A program made the translations under genes and the position numbers. Under the pieces are notes generated by a model, which was not told the origin of the DNA, did not search any database, and saw only the letters and a program-made list of their open reading frames with translations. A DNA stretch of 64,000 nt. Source: Devosia lacusdianchii (lineage in GTDB: Bacteria; Pseudomonadota; Alphaproteobacteria; Rhizobiales; Devosiaceae). The stretch is taken from contig NZ_CP092483.1 of assembly GCF_022429625.1 (NCBI RefSeq), positions 3,707,501-3,771,500 on the forward strand. The letters are read 5' to 3'. Every line of letters begins with the position of its first letter. The stretch's first letter is position 1. Of this stretch, positions 46,196 to 55,258 are shown piece by piece.

Positions 46196-47851
46196 ATGCG
46201 ACCGCTTGAGAGCTACATTGCCGACCAGGGTCCCAAACCCGTGGCCCAGGGCCGAGCCGTCGCCACCACGGGCAACCCGATCGTCACCGAGACTGCGATC
46301 GGCGTACTCGCCACGGGAGGCAATGCCGCCGATGCGGCCATTGCTGCTGCCCTTGTGCAGGCGGTGGTTGAACCGCACCTGACAAGCCATGCCGGCATGG
46401 TTTCCTGTCTCTACTGGGACGGGGAAAGCAAAGAGGCGCACCAGCTTAATGCCCTGGGCACACTGGCGCCCGATCTCGCGCCGTTCCGCCCGATCAACGG
46501 TGTCGGCGGATGGGCGCGCGAAGGGGCACCGGGACCCCAGGCCGCCATTCCCGGCTTCATGCCCGGCCTCAAGGCGCTGCATGAGCGCTATGGCAGCAGG
46601 AGCTGGGCGGACCTTTGTGCGCCCGCCGTGCATTGGGCCGAACTGGGCCACGCCGTCTCTTCATTCGAATATGGCGTCAACGTCTTTGCCGCGCCCTTCT
46701 GCAGCTATTTCGAATCCGGCCGTGCCGTTTTCATGCCGAGCGGCTACCTGACCCCTGTTGGAAAGGTGTTGCGCAACCCCGCCATGGCCGAAACCATGCA
46801 GCGGCTTTCTACCGAGGGTCCGGACTATTTCATCACCGGCGGCTGGGCAAAGGCTTTTGTGGCGGCGGGCAACGAGCTCGGCTGGCCGGTCCGCCTCGAT
46901 CATCTGACAGCCAATCCGCCGCGCTGGCAGGTGCCGTTGCGATTCATGCATCGCGGACATGAAATCGTCGGACTGGCGCCGCCTGAGCGCCAGGGCGCCT
47001 TCTGTGCCATGGTGCTGGGTATCCTCGATCATGCTGGCATCGCGGGGATGGAGCCGTTCGGTGCCGAGTATGTCTTCACCATGGCCCATGCACTGCGTCT
47101 CGCCGAACAGGCCTGCGGCTTCCTGCATGATCCCACGGTCACCGGCAACGCTGCCGCAGTGCTGATGGACCCAGTCTATCACGCGCAGCAGGCAAGGTTG
47201 ATTGCCGCGAGCCGCCCGCATGTCGACCTGACCGAGCATGTCCGCCTGACACGTGGCCGCGCCGCCCTTGCCGCCAGCGGCTGGAACAGCGCCAGCCGCA
47301 AGTCGCCAGTCGGGTCCTGCGAAATCTCAATTGTCGACGCCGATGGTAACTGGGTTCAAATGATGAACACCATCCAGTCCGGGGGCATTCCCGGAATGGC
47401 GGTCGATGGCGTCTTCATGATGGGGTCGCACGAGCAGACGTCGATGAGCGCCCATTTTTCGAACTTCCGCGTTCCCGGCGCCCGCATGCGCAACATCCTG
47501 GGCAATACGCTGGTGCTCAAGGACGGCGCGCCCTGGCTGGCATTGGGCACGCCCGGCAATGTCTACGCCACGGTTGCGCAGATGCTGGTCCACATCCTCG
47601 ACTTCGGCATGGATCCGCAATTGGCCTCAGACGCGCCGCGGATGCTGCCGCTCGAAGACGACTACACGCTCCATATCGAAAGCCGTCTTAAGCCCGAGGT
47701 CGTCACCGACCTTACGGCAATGGGCCTGCTTCTGGGCCCGATGCCGCAATGGGACTGGAACCAGGGTTCTTTCCAGATGTGCTGGCGTGATGGCGAACGT
47801 CTCAAAGCCAGCGCGGACTTCCGCCGCACCGGGTGCGCGGATTCCATCTGA
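46196..47851 (+). CDS. Gamma-glutamyltransferase-family protein with unusual nucleophile region
   Basis: 551 residues. N-terminal family pattern is clear (VTETAIGVLATGGNAADAAIAA, then VVEPH...GMVS). GGT proteins self-cleave before a Thr in TTHxSVVD and use it as nucleophile. Here the aligned segment is S374-C-E-I-S-I-V-D, so Ser or Cys would have to take the role of Thr. The C-terminal half continues normally (GTPGNVYATVAQML). No signal peptide, so it acts in the cytoplasm, on an imported substrate. Last gene of the operon. Possibly a related Ntn-hydrolase with other specificity. Confidence 0.85.
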   Translation: MRPLESYIADQGPKPVAQGRAVATTGNPIVTETAIGVLATGGNAADAAIAAALVQAVVEPHLTSHAGMVSCLYWDGESKEAHQLNALGTLAPDLAPFRPINGVGGWAREGAPGPQAAIPGFMPGLKALHERYGSRSWADLCAPAVHWAELGHAVSSFEYGVNVFAAPFCSYFESGRAVFMPSGYLTPVGKVLRNPAMAETMQRLSTEGPDYFITGGWAKAFVAAGNELGWPVRLDHLTANPPRWQVPLRFMHRGHEIVGLAPPERQGAFCAMVLGILDHAGIAGMEPFGAEYVFTMAHALRLAEQACGFLHDPTVTGNAAAVLMDPVYHAQQARLIAASRPHVDLTEHVRLTRGRAALAASGWNSASRKSPVGSCEISIVDADGNWVQMMNTIQSGGIPGMAVDGVFMMGSHEQTSMSAHFSNFRVPGARMRNILGNTLVLKDGAPWLALGTPGNVYATVAQMLVHILDFGMDPQLASDAPRMLPLEDDYTLHIESRLKPEVVTDLTAMGLLLGPMPQWDWNQGSFQMCWRDGERLKASADFRRTGCADSI

Positions 47852-48113
47852 CGAGTATAAACGGAGTGAGGGCACCTCGAGTCGGATTGGTATCCCTCGA
47901 GACAGGATGGCAGCTAGGTACTCGCCCCTCTCCGCGACCAAACGAATGACAAAGGAGACGGCTACCTCTGGTGTCCGCTTTCAAGTGACGAGCGTCGGTC
48001 GTTTGTCGACCGAAAAGGGGTCGCAAGCCGACCTCGCGTATTTGCCCTGCGACCGTTGCGCGGCTTGTCTCTTCCGCAGTCGCAGCGTCATATGGCGGAA
48101 ACGGAGCCGCGCC

Positions 48114-48854
48114 ATGACGTCAACCACCATCAACGATGCCGAAATCGCCAAGTTCACCGCGATGGCCGAGGAATGGTGGAGCCCCACCGGCAAGTTCAAG
48201 CCGCTGCATAAATTCAATCCGGTGCGGCTGGGCTATATCCGTGAGCATCTGCTCGCCCATTTCGGCCGTGACGGGTCGGCCATGCGGCCGTTCGAGGGCC
48301 TGACAATTCTCGATGTCGGTTGTGGTGGCGGCCTGCTCTGCGAGCCTCTTGCGCGACTTGGCGCAACGGTCACCGGCATCGATGCCGCCGAGCGCAACAT
48401 CGCCATAGCCCGGCTGCATGCCGAAAAATCCGGCCTCGCCATCGACTACCAGGCGACCACGAGCGAAGCAATCGCTGCCCAAGGCCAGAAATACGACATG
48501 GTGCTCAACATGGAAGTGGTCGAGCATGTCGACAATGTGCCGCTCTACATGAAGAGCTGCGCCGACCTGGTGAAGCCGGGCGGCCTGATGCTGACGGCCA
48601 CGCTCAACCGCACCGCCCGGGCCTACGCGCTCGCCATTGTCGGTGCCGAACGCGTGCTGCGCTGGCTGCCCAAGGGCACGCACGACTGGAACAAGTTCCT
48701 CACGCCAGATGAGATCAAGACGCTGCTGACACGCAACGGCCTGCGCGTGACGGGTGAAACCGGCGTCGTCTTCCACCCGCTGGCCGACGAATGGCGCCGC
48801 TCGCGCGACATGGGCGTCAACTACATGGTGATGGCCGAAAAACCCGTCCATTAG
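48114..48854 (+). CDS. ubiG: Bifunctional ubiquinone biosynthesis O-methyltransferase UbiG
   Basis: 246 residues. Performs both O-methylations in ubiquinone synthesis. N-terminal EWWSPTGKFKPLHKFNPVRLGYI is diagnostic, followed by SAM motif I LDVGCGGGLLCEPLA and the membrane-insertion region (RTARAYALAIVGAERVLRWLPKGTHDW). ATG at 48114 gives the usual N-terminus. In related genomes its gene is next to lysC and close to the DUF1178-nitrilase-grxC-comF block, which here begins 7 kb further on. Confidence 0.95.
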   Translation: MTSTTINDAEIAKFTAMAEEWWSPTGKFKPLHKFNPVRLGYIREHLLAHFGRDGSAMRPFEGLTILDVGCGGGLLCEPLARLGATVTGIDAAERNIAIARLHAEKSGLAIDYQATTSEAIAAQGQKYDMVLNMEVVEHVDNVPLYMKSCADLVKPGGLMLTATLNRTARAYALAIVGAERVLRWLPKGTHDWNKFLTPDEIKTLLTRNGLRVTGETGVVFHPLADEWRRSRDMGVNYMVMAEKPVH

Positions 48855-48930
48855 TCACGACTTGCGCTCGGCACTGTCGCTTTACGGTGTGACGGCCGGC
48901 TATAGTGCCGCGCAAACGCCCGGAGCCATT

Positions 48931-49377
48931 ATGCGCATCACCCTTGCCGCCGCCGCTTTGATTGCCTCCTCCCTCGCGATCGCGCCCGCCTTTGCCCAGA
49001 GCGAAGAGGAGGTCGTGAACCAGATCGAGTCCATCCACGGCGATTCCGTCGGCTTCGGCGAGGCCTTCGGTATGTTGCAGGACGGGTTCCTGTTTGGTGA
49101 CCTGGCCGTCACCATGGCCAATATGGCTTTCTATCCGCTGCCCATCGAGGCCAATGGCGAGGCCTACGACATTATTGAACCACAGGACCTCATCGATAAT
49201 TTCAGCGATCTGGTGACCCTGGATACGCAGGACGCGCTGGCCAGCCAGGATTTTTCCGACCTGATCGTGACCAGCGAAGGCGTCGGCTTTGCCAATGGCG
49301 CATTGTGGATGACCAATGTCTGCCTCGATGACGGCTGCGCCGAAACCCAATGGGGCATTCTCAGCATCAACAACTAG
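48931..49377 (+). CDS. Secreted protein of unknown function
   Basis: 148 residues. Signal peptide ending near APAFAQS (about 23). The mature protein is acidic and contains two Cys (NVCLDDGCAE) that could form a disulfide. The repeated Asp/Glu/Phe pattern and terminal GILSIN give no family match for me. Its stop shares CTAG with the stop of the convergent AlkD-like gene. No operon partner. Confidence 0.65.
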   Translation: MRITLAAAALIASSLAIAPAFAQSEEEVVNQIESIHGDSVGFGEAFGMLQDGFLFGDLAVTMANMAFYPLPIEANGEAYDIIEPQDLIDNFSDLVTLDTQDALASQDFSDLIVTSEGVGFANGALWMTNVCLDDGCAETQWGILSINN

Positions 49378-50099
49378 GCTGACGCCTTCCGCCCAAGCCA
49401 ATCCGCCCGCTCGCTAGGCGAGAAATGCTCGATACTGTAGCGCAGCATGACACGCGGCATGGTCGCCGCATGCCGAGCGAGAAAGGCTTCGACGCGCGGC
49501 TTGTCACGCATGGCCACGGTGCGCAGCATGCCGCCGACGACCTTGTGGATCAGGTCGTGCGGGTCATTCACCAGGATTTCGGCGATGGCCATGACGTCGT
49601 CGAACTGCCGCGGCTTGATGAAGGCCATGGTTGCGAACATGGCCGTCCGCCGCTCCCATAGATTGTCTGATCGCGCTAGCTCGTAGAGCACGGAACGGTC
49701 CTTGTCGCGCAGCCAAATGCCCAGCACCTGCCAGGCGCCAAGATCGACCAGGTCCCAGTTGTTGATGCGATCGTGCCGCCGCAGATAGAGCCGGGCCAGC
49801 TCGGCATGCCGCTCGGGCAAGGTTTTCTTGAGCGCGTATTGCTTGGCCATGATCGACACGGCCCCGGCCCGTGCCTCATGAATATCGCTTTCGAGCAGGC
49901 GCTCAATCTCGTCGGGCGGCATGCCGACGAACGCCTTGGCGAGCGCAAACACCGTGCCCATGCGCACGCCGATGAAGCGGTCGCCCTCGCCATAATCGCC
50001 CGCACCCGATTTGAAGTAGCGGCCGATCTTCTCCAGTTCCCGGTCGGACTGGTTTTCCCAGAGCGCGGTGATGAAGGCTTGGGCAGTTGGCTCGGCCAT
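49374..50099 (-). CDS. DNA alkylation repair (AlkD-like HEAT-repeat) protein
   Basis: 241 residues, all-helical HEAT-like repeats typical of AlkD glycosylases, which remove N3- and N7-alkylated bases without base flipping. Features: GVRMGTVFALAKAF, the INNWDLVDLGAW region holding the catalytic Asp and Trp, and WERRTAMFATMAFIK. ATG at 50099 chosen over an upstream in-frame start at 50138 on N-terminal fit. Isolated gene; function assignment is by family. Confidence 0.85.
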   Translation of the reverse strand: MAEPTAQAFITALWENQSDRELEKIGRYFKSGAGDYGEGDRFIGVRMGTVFALAKAFVGMPPDEIERLLESDIHEARAGAVSIMAKQYALKKTLPERHAELARLYLRRHDRINNWDLVDLGAWQVLGIWLRDKDRSVLYELARSDNLWERRTAMFATMAFIKPRQFDDVMAIAEILVNDPHDLIHKVVGGMLRTVAMRDKPRVEAFLARHAATMPRVMLRYSIEHFSPSERADWLGRKASA

Positions 50100-50333
50100 G
50101 GCAAATCCCCCGCACCAAGCTGCGAAACATAGCGGCACGCCGTCAAGTCACGGCGTCGCCATGATGAGGTCCAAGTTCGGTCCCATTGATTCTTTCATTC
50201 AGATTCGCGGTCACACGAACGGATTGGCCGCACCCTATTGATGGCGCTTGCGCCAAACGTGATCCGGCTAAGGCAACGCAATCGCCCTGGCCGGCGTTAA
50301 CCGTAGTATTTTTGCTTTAGAGGTTCTTGCGCA

Positions 50334-50942
50334 GTGAGATTACTGACGACCCGTCTTGCCCTGCTCGTCGCCATACTCGCCCTCCCCGCAACGTCTGCCT
50401 ATGCCGACCCTGCCGTCCCCGCGGAAGCGTCGAACAATCAGAACGTGTTCATCATGGGCGGTCCGTTCAGCAAGGACTTCTTCGGCGACACCATTGCCTT
50501 CTGGGACAATCGCTACGAGGACAACTTCTTCGGCGGCGTGGGCTACCAGTACTTTTTCTACAATCACCCCCGCGGCCTCAAATTCGGCGTCGAGGCCGGC
50601 GCCGGCCTGCGGCTGGGCCAGCGCGCGTCCGCTGAAGTCTGGGCTGGCGGCGTTGCCCGCGTCAATTTTGATATCGGCGACATCACCATCGCCCCGGCTT
50701 TGACCGCCGGCATATCTGTCGTGACCGACCTGATCGGCGCGGAGGCCGAACGCGCCGCCGAGGCCGGCTACAGCTCTTTGCCTGTTCTGTTCTACCTCGG
50801 ACCCGAAGTCTCGCTGTCGCACAAAGCCATGCCCAATCTCGAGCTCCTGGCACGTGTACAGCACCGCTCGGGTGGCTTTGGCACGATCGCCCCCGTCGAC
50901 GGCTCGAACGCCGCCGTCGTCGGCCTGCGCTACAAGTTCTAG
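50334..50942 (+). CDS. Putative outer-membrane beta-barrel protein
   Basis: 202 residues beginning with GTG. A signal peptide runs to about residue 24 (SAYADP). The rest is an alternating hydrophobic pattern of short strands (FGGVGYQYFFYN, LKFGVEAGAGLRLG, AEVWAGGVARVNF) and ends in Phe after GLRYK, the C-terminal signature of barrels inserted by BamA. It may be an acyloxyacyl-hydrolase-like or porin-like protein, but I cannot choose. GC-rich palindromes follow 45 bases later. Confidence 0.65.
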   Translation: MRLLTTRLALLVAILALPATSAYADPAVPAEASNNQNVFIMGGPFSKDFFGDTIAFWDNRYEDNFFGGVGYQYFFYNHPRGLKFGVEAGAGLRLGQRASAEVWAGGVARVNFDIGDITIAPALTAGISVVTDLIGAEAERAAEAGYSSLPVLFYLGPEVSLSHKAMPNLELLARVQHRSGGFGTIAPVDGSNAAVVGLRYKF

Positions 50943-50986
50943 CACCAAGGCCCGACACTGAGGCGGGTTTCACGGCATCGCAACCT

Positions 50987-51011
50987 GTACCGTACCGTAC
51001 CGTACGGTACG
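50987..51011. repeat. CGTAC tandem repeat with a 16-bp palindrome
   Basis: Four consecutive GTACC/CGTAC units end in CGTACCGTACGGTACG (50996-51011), a perfect 16-base palindrome, followed by CTTTTT. It could be a terminator for the barrel gene or an operator for ilvD, whose start is 89 bases away. Short tandem repeats like this may vary in number between strains. Confidence 0.6.
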
Positions 51012-51099
51012 CTTTTTGATTGATCCTCCCCTGGAATGGGTCTAAAGAAGATCAACCGCGCCTGTCTCAATCGGCGCAATGACTTCCGAGGATATTGCC

Positions 51100-52953
51100 A
51101 TGCCAGCCTATCGCTCCCGCACCACCACCCATGGCCGCAACATGGCCGGCGCGCGTGGCCTCTGGCGCGCGACGGGCATGAAGGATGGCGATTTCGGCAA
51201 GCCCATCATCGCCGTGGTGAACTCATTCACCCAGTTCGTACCCGGACACGTGCATCTCAAGGATCTTGGTCAGCTCGTGGCTCGCGAGATCGAGGCCGCT
51301 GGCGGCGTCGCTAAGGAATTCAACACCATCGCGGTCGACGATGGCATCGCGATGGGCCATGACGGCATGCTCTATTCGCTGCCCTCGCGCGACATCATCG
51401 CCGACTCGGTCGAATACATGGTCAACGCCCATACCGCCGACGCCATGGTCTGCATTTCCAACTGCGACAAGATCACCCCCGGCATGCTCAACGCGGCCAT
51501 GCGCCTCAATATCCCGGTGGTCTTCGTGTCGGGCGGGCCGATGGAAGCGGGCAAGGCCATGGTCAAGGGCAAGCTGCAGGCGCTCGACCTGGTTGACGCC
51601 ATGGTGATGGCAGCCGACGAGCACTATACCGACGAAGAAGTGCAGGCCGTCGAAGAAGCCGCCTGCCCGACTTGCGGTTCCTGCTCGGGCATGTTCACCG
51701 CCAATTCGATGAACTGCCTGACCGAAGCGCTCGGCCTGTCCCTGCCCGGCAATGGCTCGACCCTGGCCACCCATTCCGATCGCAAGCGCCTGTTCCAGGA
51801 GGCCGGCCATCTGATCGTCGACCTGGCCAAGCGCTGGTACGAGCAGGACGACGCCTCCGTGCTGCCGCGCTCCATCGCCACCAAAGCGGCGTTCGAGAAT
51901 GCCATGGCACTCGATATTTCCATGGGCGGCTCGACCAACACCGTGCTGCACATCCTGGCCGCTGCCTATGAAGGTGGCGTCGATTTCACCATGGACGACA
52001 TCAACCGCCTGAGCCTCAAGGTGCCGGTGCTGTCAAAGGTCGCGCCGGCCAAGAGCGACGTGCATATGGAAGACGTGCACCGCGCCGGCGGCATCTTCGC
52101 CATTCTCGGCCAACTCGACCGCGCCGGGCTGATCAACCGCAAGGAGCCTACGGTTCACGCCGCGACCATGGGCGACGCCATCGATAAATGGGACATTTCC
52201 CGCACCAATTCGGAATCAGTCCGCCAATTCTATATGGCCGCCCCCGGCGGCGTGCGCACCACGCAGGCGTTTTCGCAGTCCAACCGCTGGGCCGAACTCG
52301 ACCTCGATCGCCAGAATGGCGTCATTCGCTCGGCCGAGACCCCCTTCTCCAAGGATGGCGGCCTCGCCGTGCTGAAGGGCAATATCGCGCTCGATGGTTG
52401 CATCGTGAAGACGGCAGGCGTCGATGAGTCGATCCTCAAATTCACCGGCCCGGCGCGCGTGTTTGAAAGCCAGGACGCCACGGTCAAGGCCATCCTCTCC
52501 AACGAGATCAAGGAAGGCGACGTGCTCGTCATCCGCTATGAGGGCCCGCGCGGCGGCCCCGGCATGCAGGAAATGCTCTATCCGACGAGCTACCTGAAAT
52601 CGAAGGGTCTGGGCAAAGCCTGTGCATTGCTGACCGACGGACGGTTTTCGGGCGGCACGTCAGGCCTCTCCATCGGCCACGCTTCGCCGGAAGCCGCCGA
52701 GGGCGGCGCCATCGGCCTCGTGCGCGAAGGCGATATTGTCGAGATCGATATCCCCAATCGCACGGTCAACGTGCTGGTAAGCGATGCCGAACTGGCAACC
52801 CGCCGCGCTGAGCAGGACAAGCTGGGCTGGAAGCCGGCCCATCCGCGCAAGCGCAATGTAACCACCGCCCTCAAGGCCTATGCAGCGCTGGTGACCTCGG
52901 CCTCCAAGGGCGCCGTGCGCGATACCCAGGCGATCGACAAGCTCTGGAACTGA
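51100..52953 (+). CDS. ilvD: Dihydroxyacid dehydratase
   Basis: 617 residues, typical length. Dehydrates dihydroxy-isovalerate and dihydroxy-methylvalerate in valine, isoleucine and leucine synthesis. Cluster Cys residues lie in the [10 protein letters not shown] and [18 protein letters not shown] motifs. The N-terminal [17 protein letters not shown] is complete. ATG at 51100 has GAGGA seven bases upstream; an earlier ATG in frame at 51079 is less likely. Stands alone, followed by palindromic repeats. Confidence 0.97.
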   Translation: MPAYRSRTTTHGRNMAGARGLWRATGMKDGDFGKPIIAVVNSFTQFVPGHVHLKDLGQLVAREIEAAGGVAKEFNTIAVDDGIAMGHDGMLYSLPSRDIIADSVEYMVNAHTADAMVCISNCDKITPGMLNAAMRLNIPVVFVSGGPMEAGKAMVKGKLQALDLVDAMVMAADEHYTDEEVQAVEEAACPTCGSCSGMFTANSMNCLTEALGLSLPGNGSTLATHSDRKRLFQEAGHLIVDLAKRWYEQDDASVLPRSIATKAAFENAMALDISMGGSTNTVLHILAAAYEGGVDFTMDDINRLSLKVPVLSKVAPAKSDVHMEDVHRAGGIFAILGQLDRAGLINRKEPTVHAATMGDAIDKWDISRTNSESVRQFYMAAPGGVRTTQAFSQSNRWAELDLDRQNGVIRSAETPFSKDGGLAVLKGNIALDGCIVKTAGVDESILKFTGPARVFESQDATVKAILSNEIKEGDVLVIRYEGPRGGPGMQEMLYPTSYLKSKGLGKACALLTDGRFSGGTSGLSIGHASPEAAEGGAIGLVREGDIVEIDIPNRTVNVLVSDAELATRRAEQDKLGWKPAHPRKRNVTTALKAYAALVTSASKGAVRDTQAIDKLWN

Positions 52954-52965
52954 GGCGACATAAGG

Positions 52966-53086
52966 GTACCCCCCCTCCTAACCTCCCCTGAAAAAGGGGG
53001 GAGGAATCCATCCCGTGTGTGGGAGCGGATCGCGCCACAAGCTCGATCAGTCCCTCCCCCTGTCAGGGGGAGGCTAAGGGGGGTAC
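52966..53086. repeat. Composite palindromic intergenic repeat, family B
   Basis: Outer arms GTACCCCCCCTCCTAACCTC and GAGGCTAAGGGGGGTAC enclose two inner palindromes, each CCTCCCC-type with a GGGGAGG partner. The C-rich/G-rich design matches the copy at 8800-8820 and is related to the insert in prmC. It separates ilvD from the IclR regulator. Confidence 0.7.
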
Positions 53087-53241
53087 TCCGCTGCCTGCTA
53101 CGTTCTGCGACAAACACGTGACAACGCCCCGACCCGGTGCTACACCCCCGCTCAGCCACCTGACGGCCTGCCAAGGCCTGTCTTCTGGTCAGGTTCGATA
53201 GCGGGGATTCCACCCTCCCTATCGAACCGACCGGGCTGGCT

Positions 53242-54006
53242 TCAGGCCCCGCGCAAGGCCACCGAAATGGCCGCCGCCGCTTCCCCCACAGCCGCAATCA
53301 CCTTGTCCATCGGCGTTTCGCTGTAGCTTGTCGACACATAGGGCACGGTCAGCGTTGCAATAGCCCGGCTATCGACCAGCACCGGAAATGCCAGATCGCT
53401 GACGCCAGCATGGAGCCCATCCTGGGTCTGCTCGTAACCGCGAGCCCGGACCTCAGCGAGGCGGCCCAATAAGCGTGCCCGGTCAGCCGCCTCCATCTCG
53501 GCCGCGTCTGAAACTGCCAACCATTCGGCTCGCTGAGTCTCGTCCTGAAACGCCAGGAGCGCCCTGCCGCTGGCGGCACCCAACAAGGCAAAATGCCCGC
53601 CCACCCGCACGCGGAAGCCAAACGGCGCCGGGCTTTCAGCCTCGGCGACGATGATCATGCGGCCGAAATCATAGACGCCGAGATTGCAGCTCTGCCGCAC
53701 CGCCTGCGCCAGTTCGCGCATGACCGGGATGGCCACCTGCACCAGCCCACGCGTCGGCGGGTGGCGGTGCGCCATTTCGAAGAGCTGCATGGAGAGGAAA
53801 TAGAGCCCCGATGGCCGCGCCTTCCACAGGTAACCGCGCTGCTCCAGCACGGCCAGCGTGCGGAAGATCTGACTGGCGGAACGGCCGACCGCCTCGCCGA
53901 TCTGGTTCTGCGTCAGCCCTTCCTGCCGGGCCGCCAGCAGTTCGAGAATGTCCAGCGCCTTTTCCAGCGCTGGAACCGCGTAATCGGGAGTGATGTCCTT
54001 GGCCAT
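53242..54006 (-). CDS. IclR-family transcriptional regulator
   Basis: 254 residues. N-terminal winged HTH (about 15-75: ALEKALDILELLAARQEGLTQ... and SASQIFRTLAVLEQRGYLWK), then the GAF-like IclR effector domain with the family's FxxR/GG features. ATG at 54006 preferred to an in-frame start at 54075, which would overlap the adenosylhomocysteinase-like gene. Ten bases behind that gene on the same strand, so probably cotranscribed with it and may regulate it. Confidence 0.93.
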   Translation of the reverse strand: MAKDITPDYAVPALEKALDILELLAARQEGLTQNQIGEAVGRSASQIFRTLAVLEQRGYLWKARPSGLYFLSMQLFEMAHRHPPTRGLVQVAIPVMRELAQAVRQSCNLGVYDFGRMIIVAEAESPAPFGFRVRVGGHFALLGAASGRALLAFQDETQRAEWLAVSDAAEMEAADRARLLGRLAEVRARGYEQTQDGLHAGVSDLAFPVLVDSRAIATLTVPYVSTSYSETPMDKVIAAVGEAAAAISVALRGA

Positions 54007-54016
54007 AGGGCCAGCT

Positions 54017-55192
54017 TTAGGCGTCGGGGGCGAAGTCGGCAACCATGGCGGCGGCAATGGTGCGGTTGATATCAACAGGCACAGCCTGCGGCCCCAGCGC
54101 CAGCGATTTGGGCCGCGTCGCCACCCGCTCGAGCGACAGCGACTGCAGCATGAAGCCCAGATCCATCGCCTCGATGGAGTTGCCCTTGGCCTCGACGCCG
54201 GCCAGTTCGATCATCCGGCCCTCGGTGAGGAGGATCAGCTTGCGGCCATCTTGCATGGTGAATTCCTCGATCATCGAGCCCAGCTTGCGGACGCTTTTGG
54301 CGTCACTGCGCAAGGCATCGGTGTCGATCTCGGTGGGGAAATGTCCCGAATTGGCGAGGATCGCCCCGTCAGGCATTTTAGCAAAAGCCGCGCTGCCGAC
54401 CACGCGCTCGCGCGCCGTCGCCGTGCAGAAGAATTGGCCCCAAGGCGCCAGCGCATCGAGCGTGCCGACGCGGAAGCCATCCATGACAGCTTCGAGCTGT
54501 TTGATCGGGTCTTTCTCGACCACCGCCACCTGCCCGCCAAAGCTGCGGATATATTGCGCCATGCCGCGCCCGCACCAGCCATAGCCAACCATGACGAAGC
54601 GGCGGCCATTGATCATCAGATTGGTCATCCGCATGATCGATTCGACATTGCCCTGCCCGACGGCATGCTTGTTCTCGACGATCTGCTTGAGCGGACTGTC
54701 ATTGATGACGATAACAGGGAACGGCACCTTGCCGGCGAAATCGGCCCGCAGCCGGTCATCGCCCGAGGTGGTCTCTTCAGTGCCACCAATAATCTTGTCG
54801 GCGACGCCCATCTCGACCGCCAGCGCGACGAGGTCGGCGCCGTTATCGAGCAGGATGTCAGGTTGGTGTTCCACCACTTTGCGGACATTGCCCAGATGCT
54901 CGTCCCAGCCGATTTCGCGCTGGCCATACATGGTCATGCCCCAGTGACGGAGCGCCGCCACCACATCGTCCTGGGTCGAGCCGTAATTGCCGGTGCCGAC
55001 GATCCTGGCACCACCGGCGGCGAGCGTCTCGATCAGCACGGCGGTCTTGGGCTCGAGATGCAGCGACACGCCAATGGTTTTGCCCTTGAACGGCTGGCTG
55101 GTGGCGAAATCCTTGCGCACCCGCGCCAGCAGCGCCATGCGGCTGCGGATCCAGTCAACGCGGTTGAGACCCTGTTCAAGCAATGCGCTCAT
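54017..55192 (-). CDS. Adenosylhomocysteinase-like protein
   Basis: 391 residues, shorter than bacterial SAH hydrolase (about 465). Family features are clear: SLHLEPKTAVLIETLAAGGA, the GNYGSTQDDVVAAL region, the NDSPLKQIVENKH segment aligning with VNDSVTKSKFDN, and an NAD motif GYGWCGRG where the canonical form is GYGDVGKG. The replaced Asp/Val and shorter length suggest a relative with a different substrate, perhaps another nucleoside-homocysteine or a thioether. ATG at 55192. The IclR regulator follows directly. Confidence 0.85.
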   Translation of the reverse strand: MSALLEQGLNRVDWIRSRMALLARVRKDFATSQPFKGKTIGVSLHLEPKTAVLIETLAAGGARIVGTGNYGSTQDDVVAALRHWGMTMYGQREIGWDEHLGNVRKVVEHQPDILLDNGADLVALAVEMGVADKIIGGTEETTSGDDRLRADFAGKVPFPVIVINDSPLKQIVENKHAVGQGNVESIMRMTNLMINGRRFVMVGYGWCGRGMAQYIRSFGGQVAVVEKDPIKQLEAVMDGFRVGTLDALAPWGQFFCTATARERVVGSAAFAKMPDGAILANSGHFPTEIDTDALRSDAKSVRKLGSMIEEFTMQDGRKLILLTEGRMIELAGVEAKGNSIEAMDLGFMLQSLSLERVATRPKSLALGPQAVPVDINRTIAAAMVADFAPDA

Positions 55193-55258
55193 ATTCGTAT
55201 CCCCTGTGACTGGGCACGATCATGAGCGCATCGATTTTGTATGTAAAATGTTTTTTTA

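Noticed and set aside
47559-48113. Extension of ubiG upstream into the GGT-like gene
   Set aside because: The added sequence has no family match; ATG at 48114 gives the diagnostic UbiG start.
52966-53086. CRISPR-like repeats after ilvD
   Set aside because: The repeats are inverted and G/C runs, not evenly spaced direct repeats with unique spacers.
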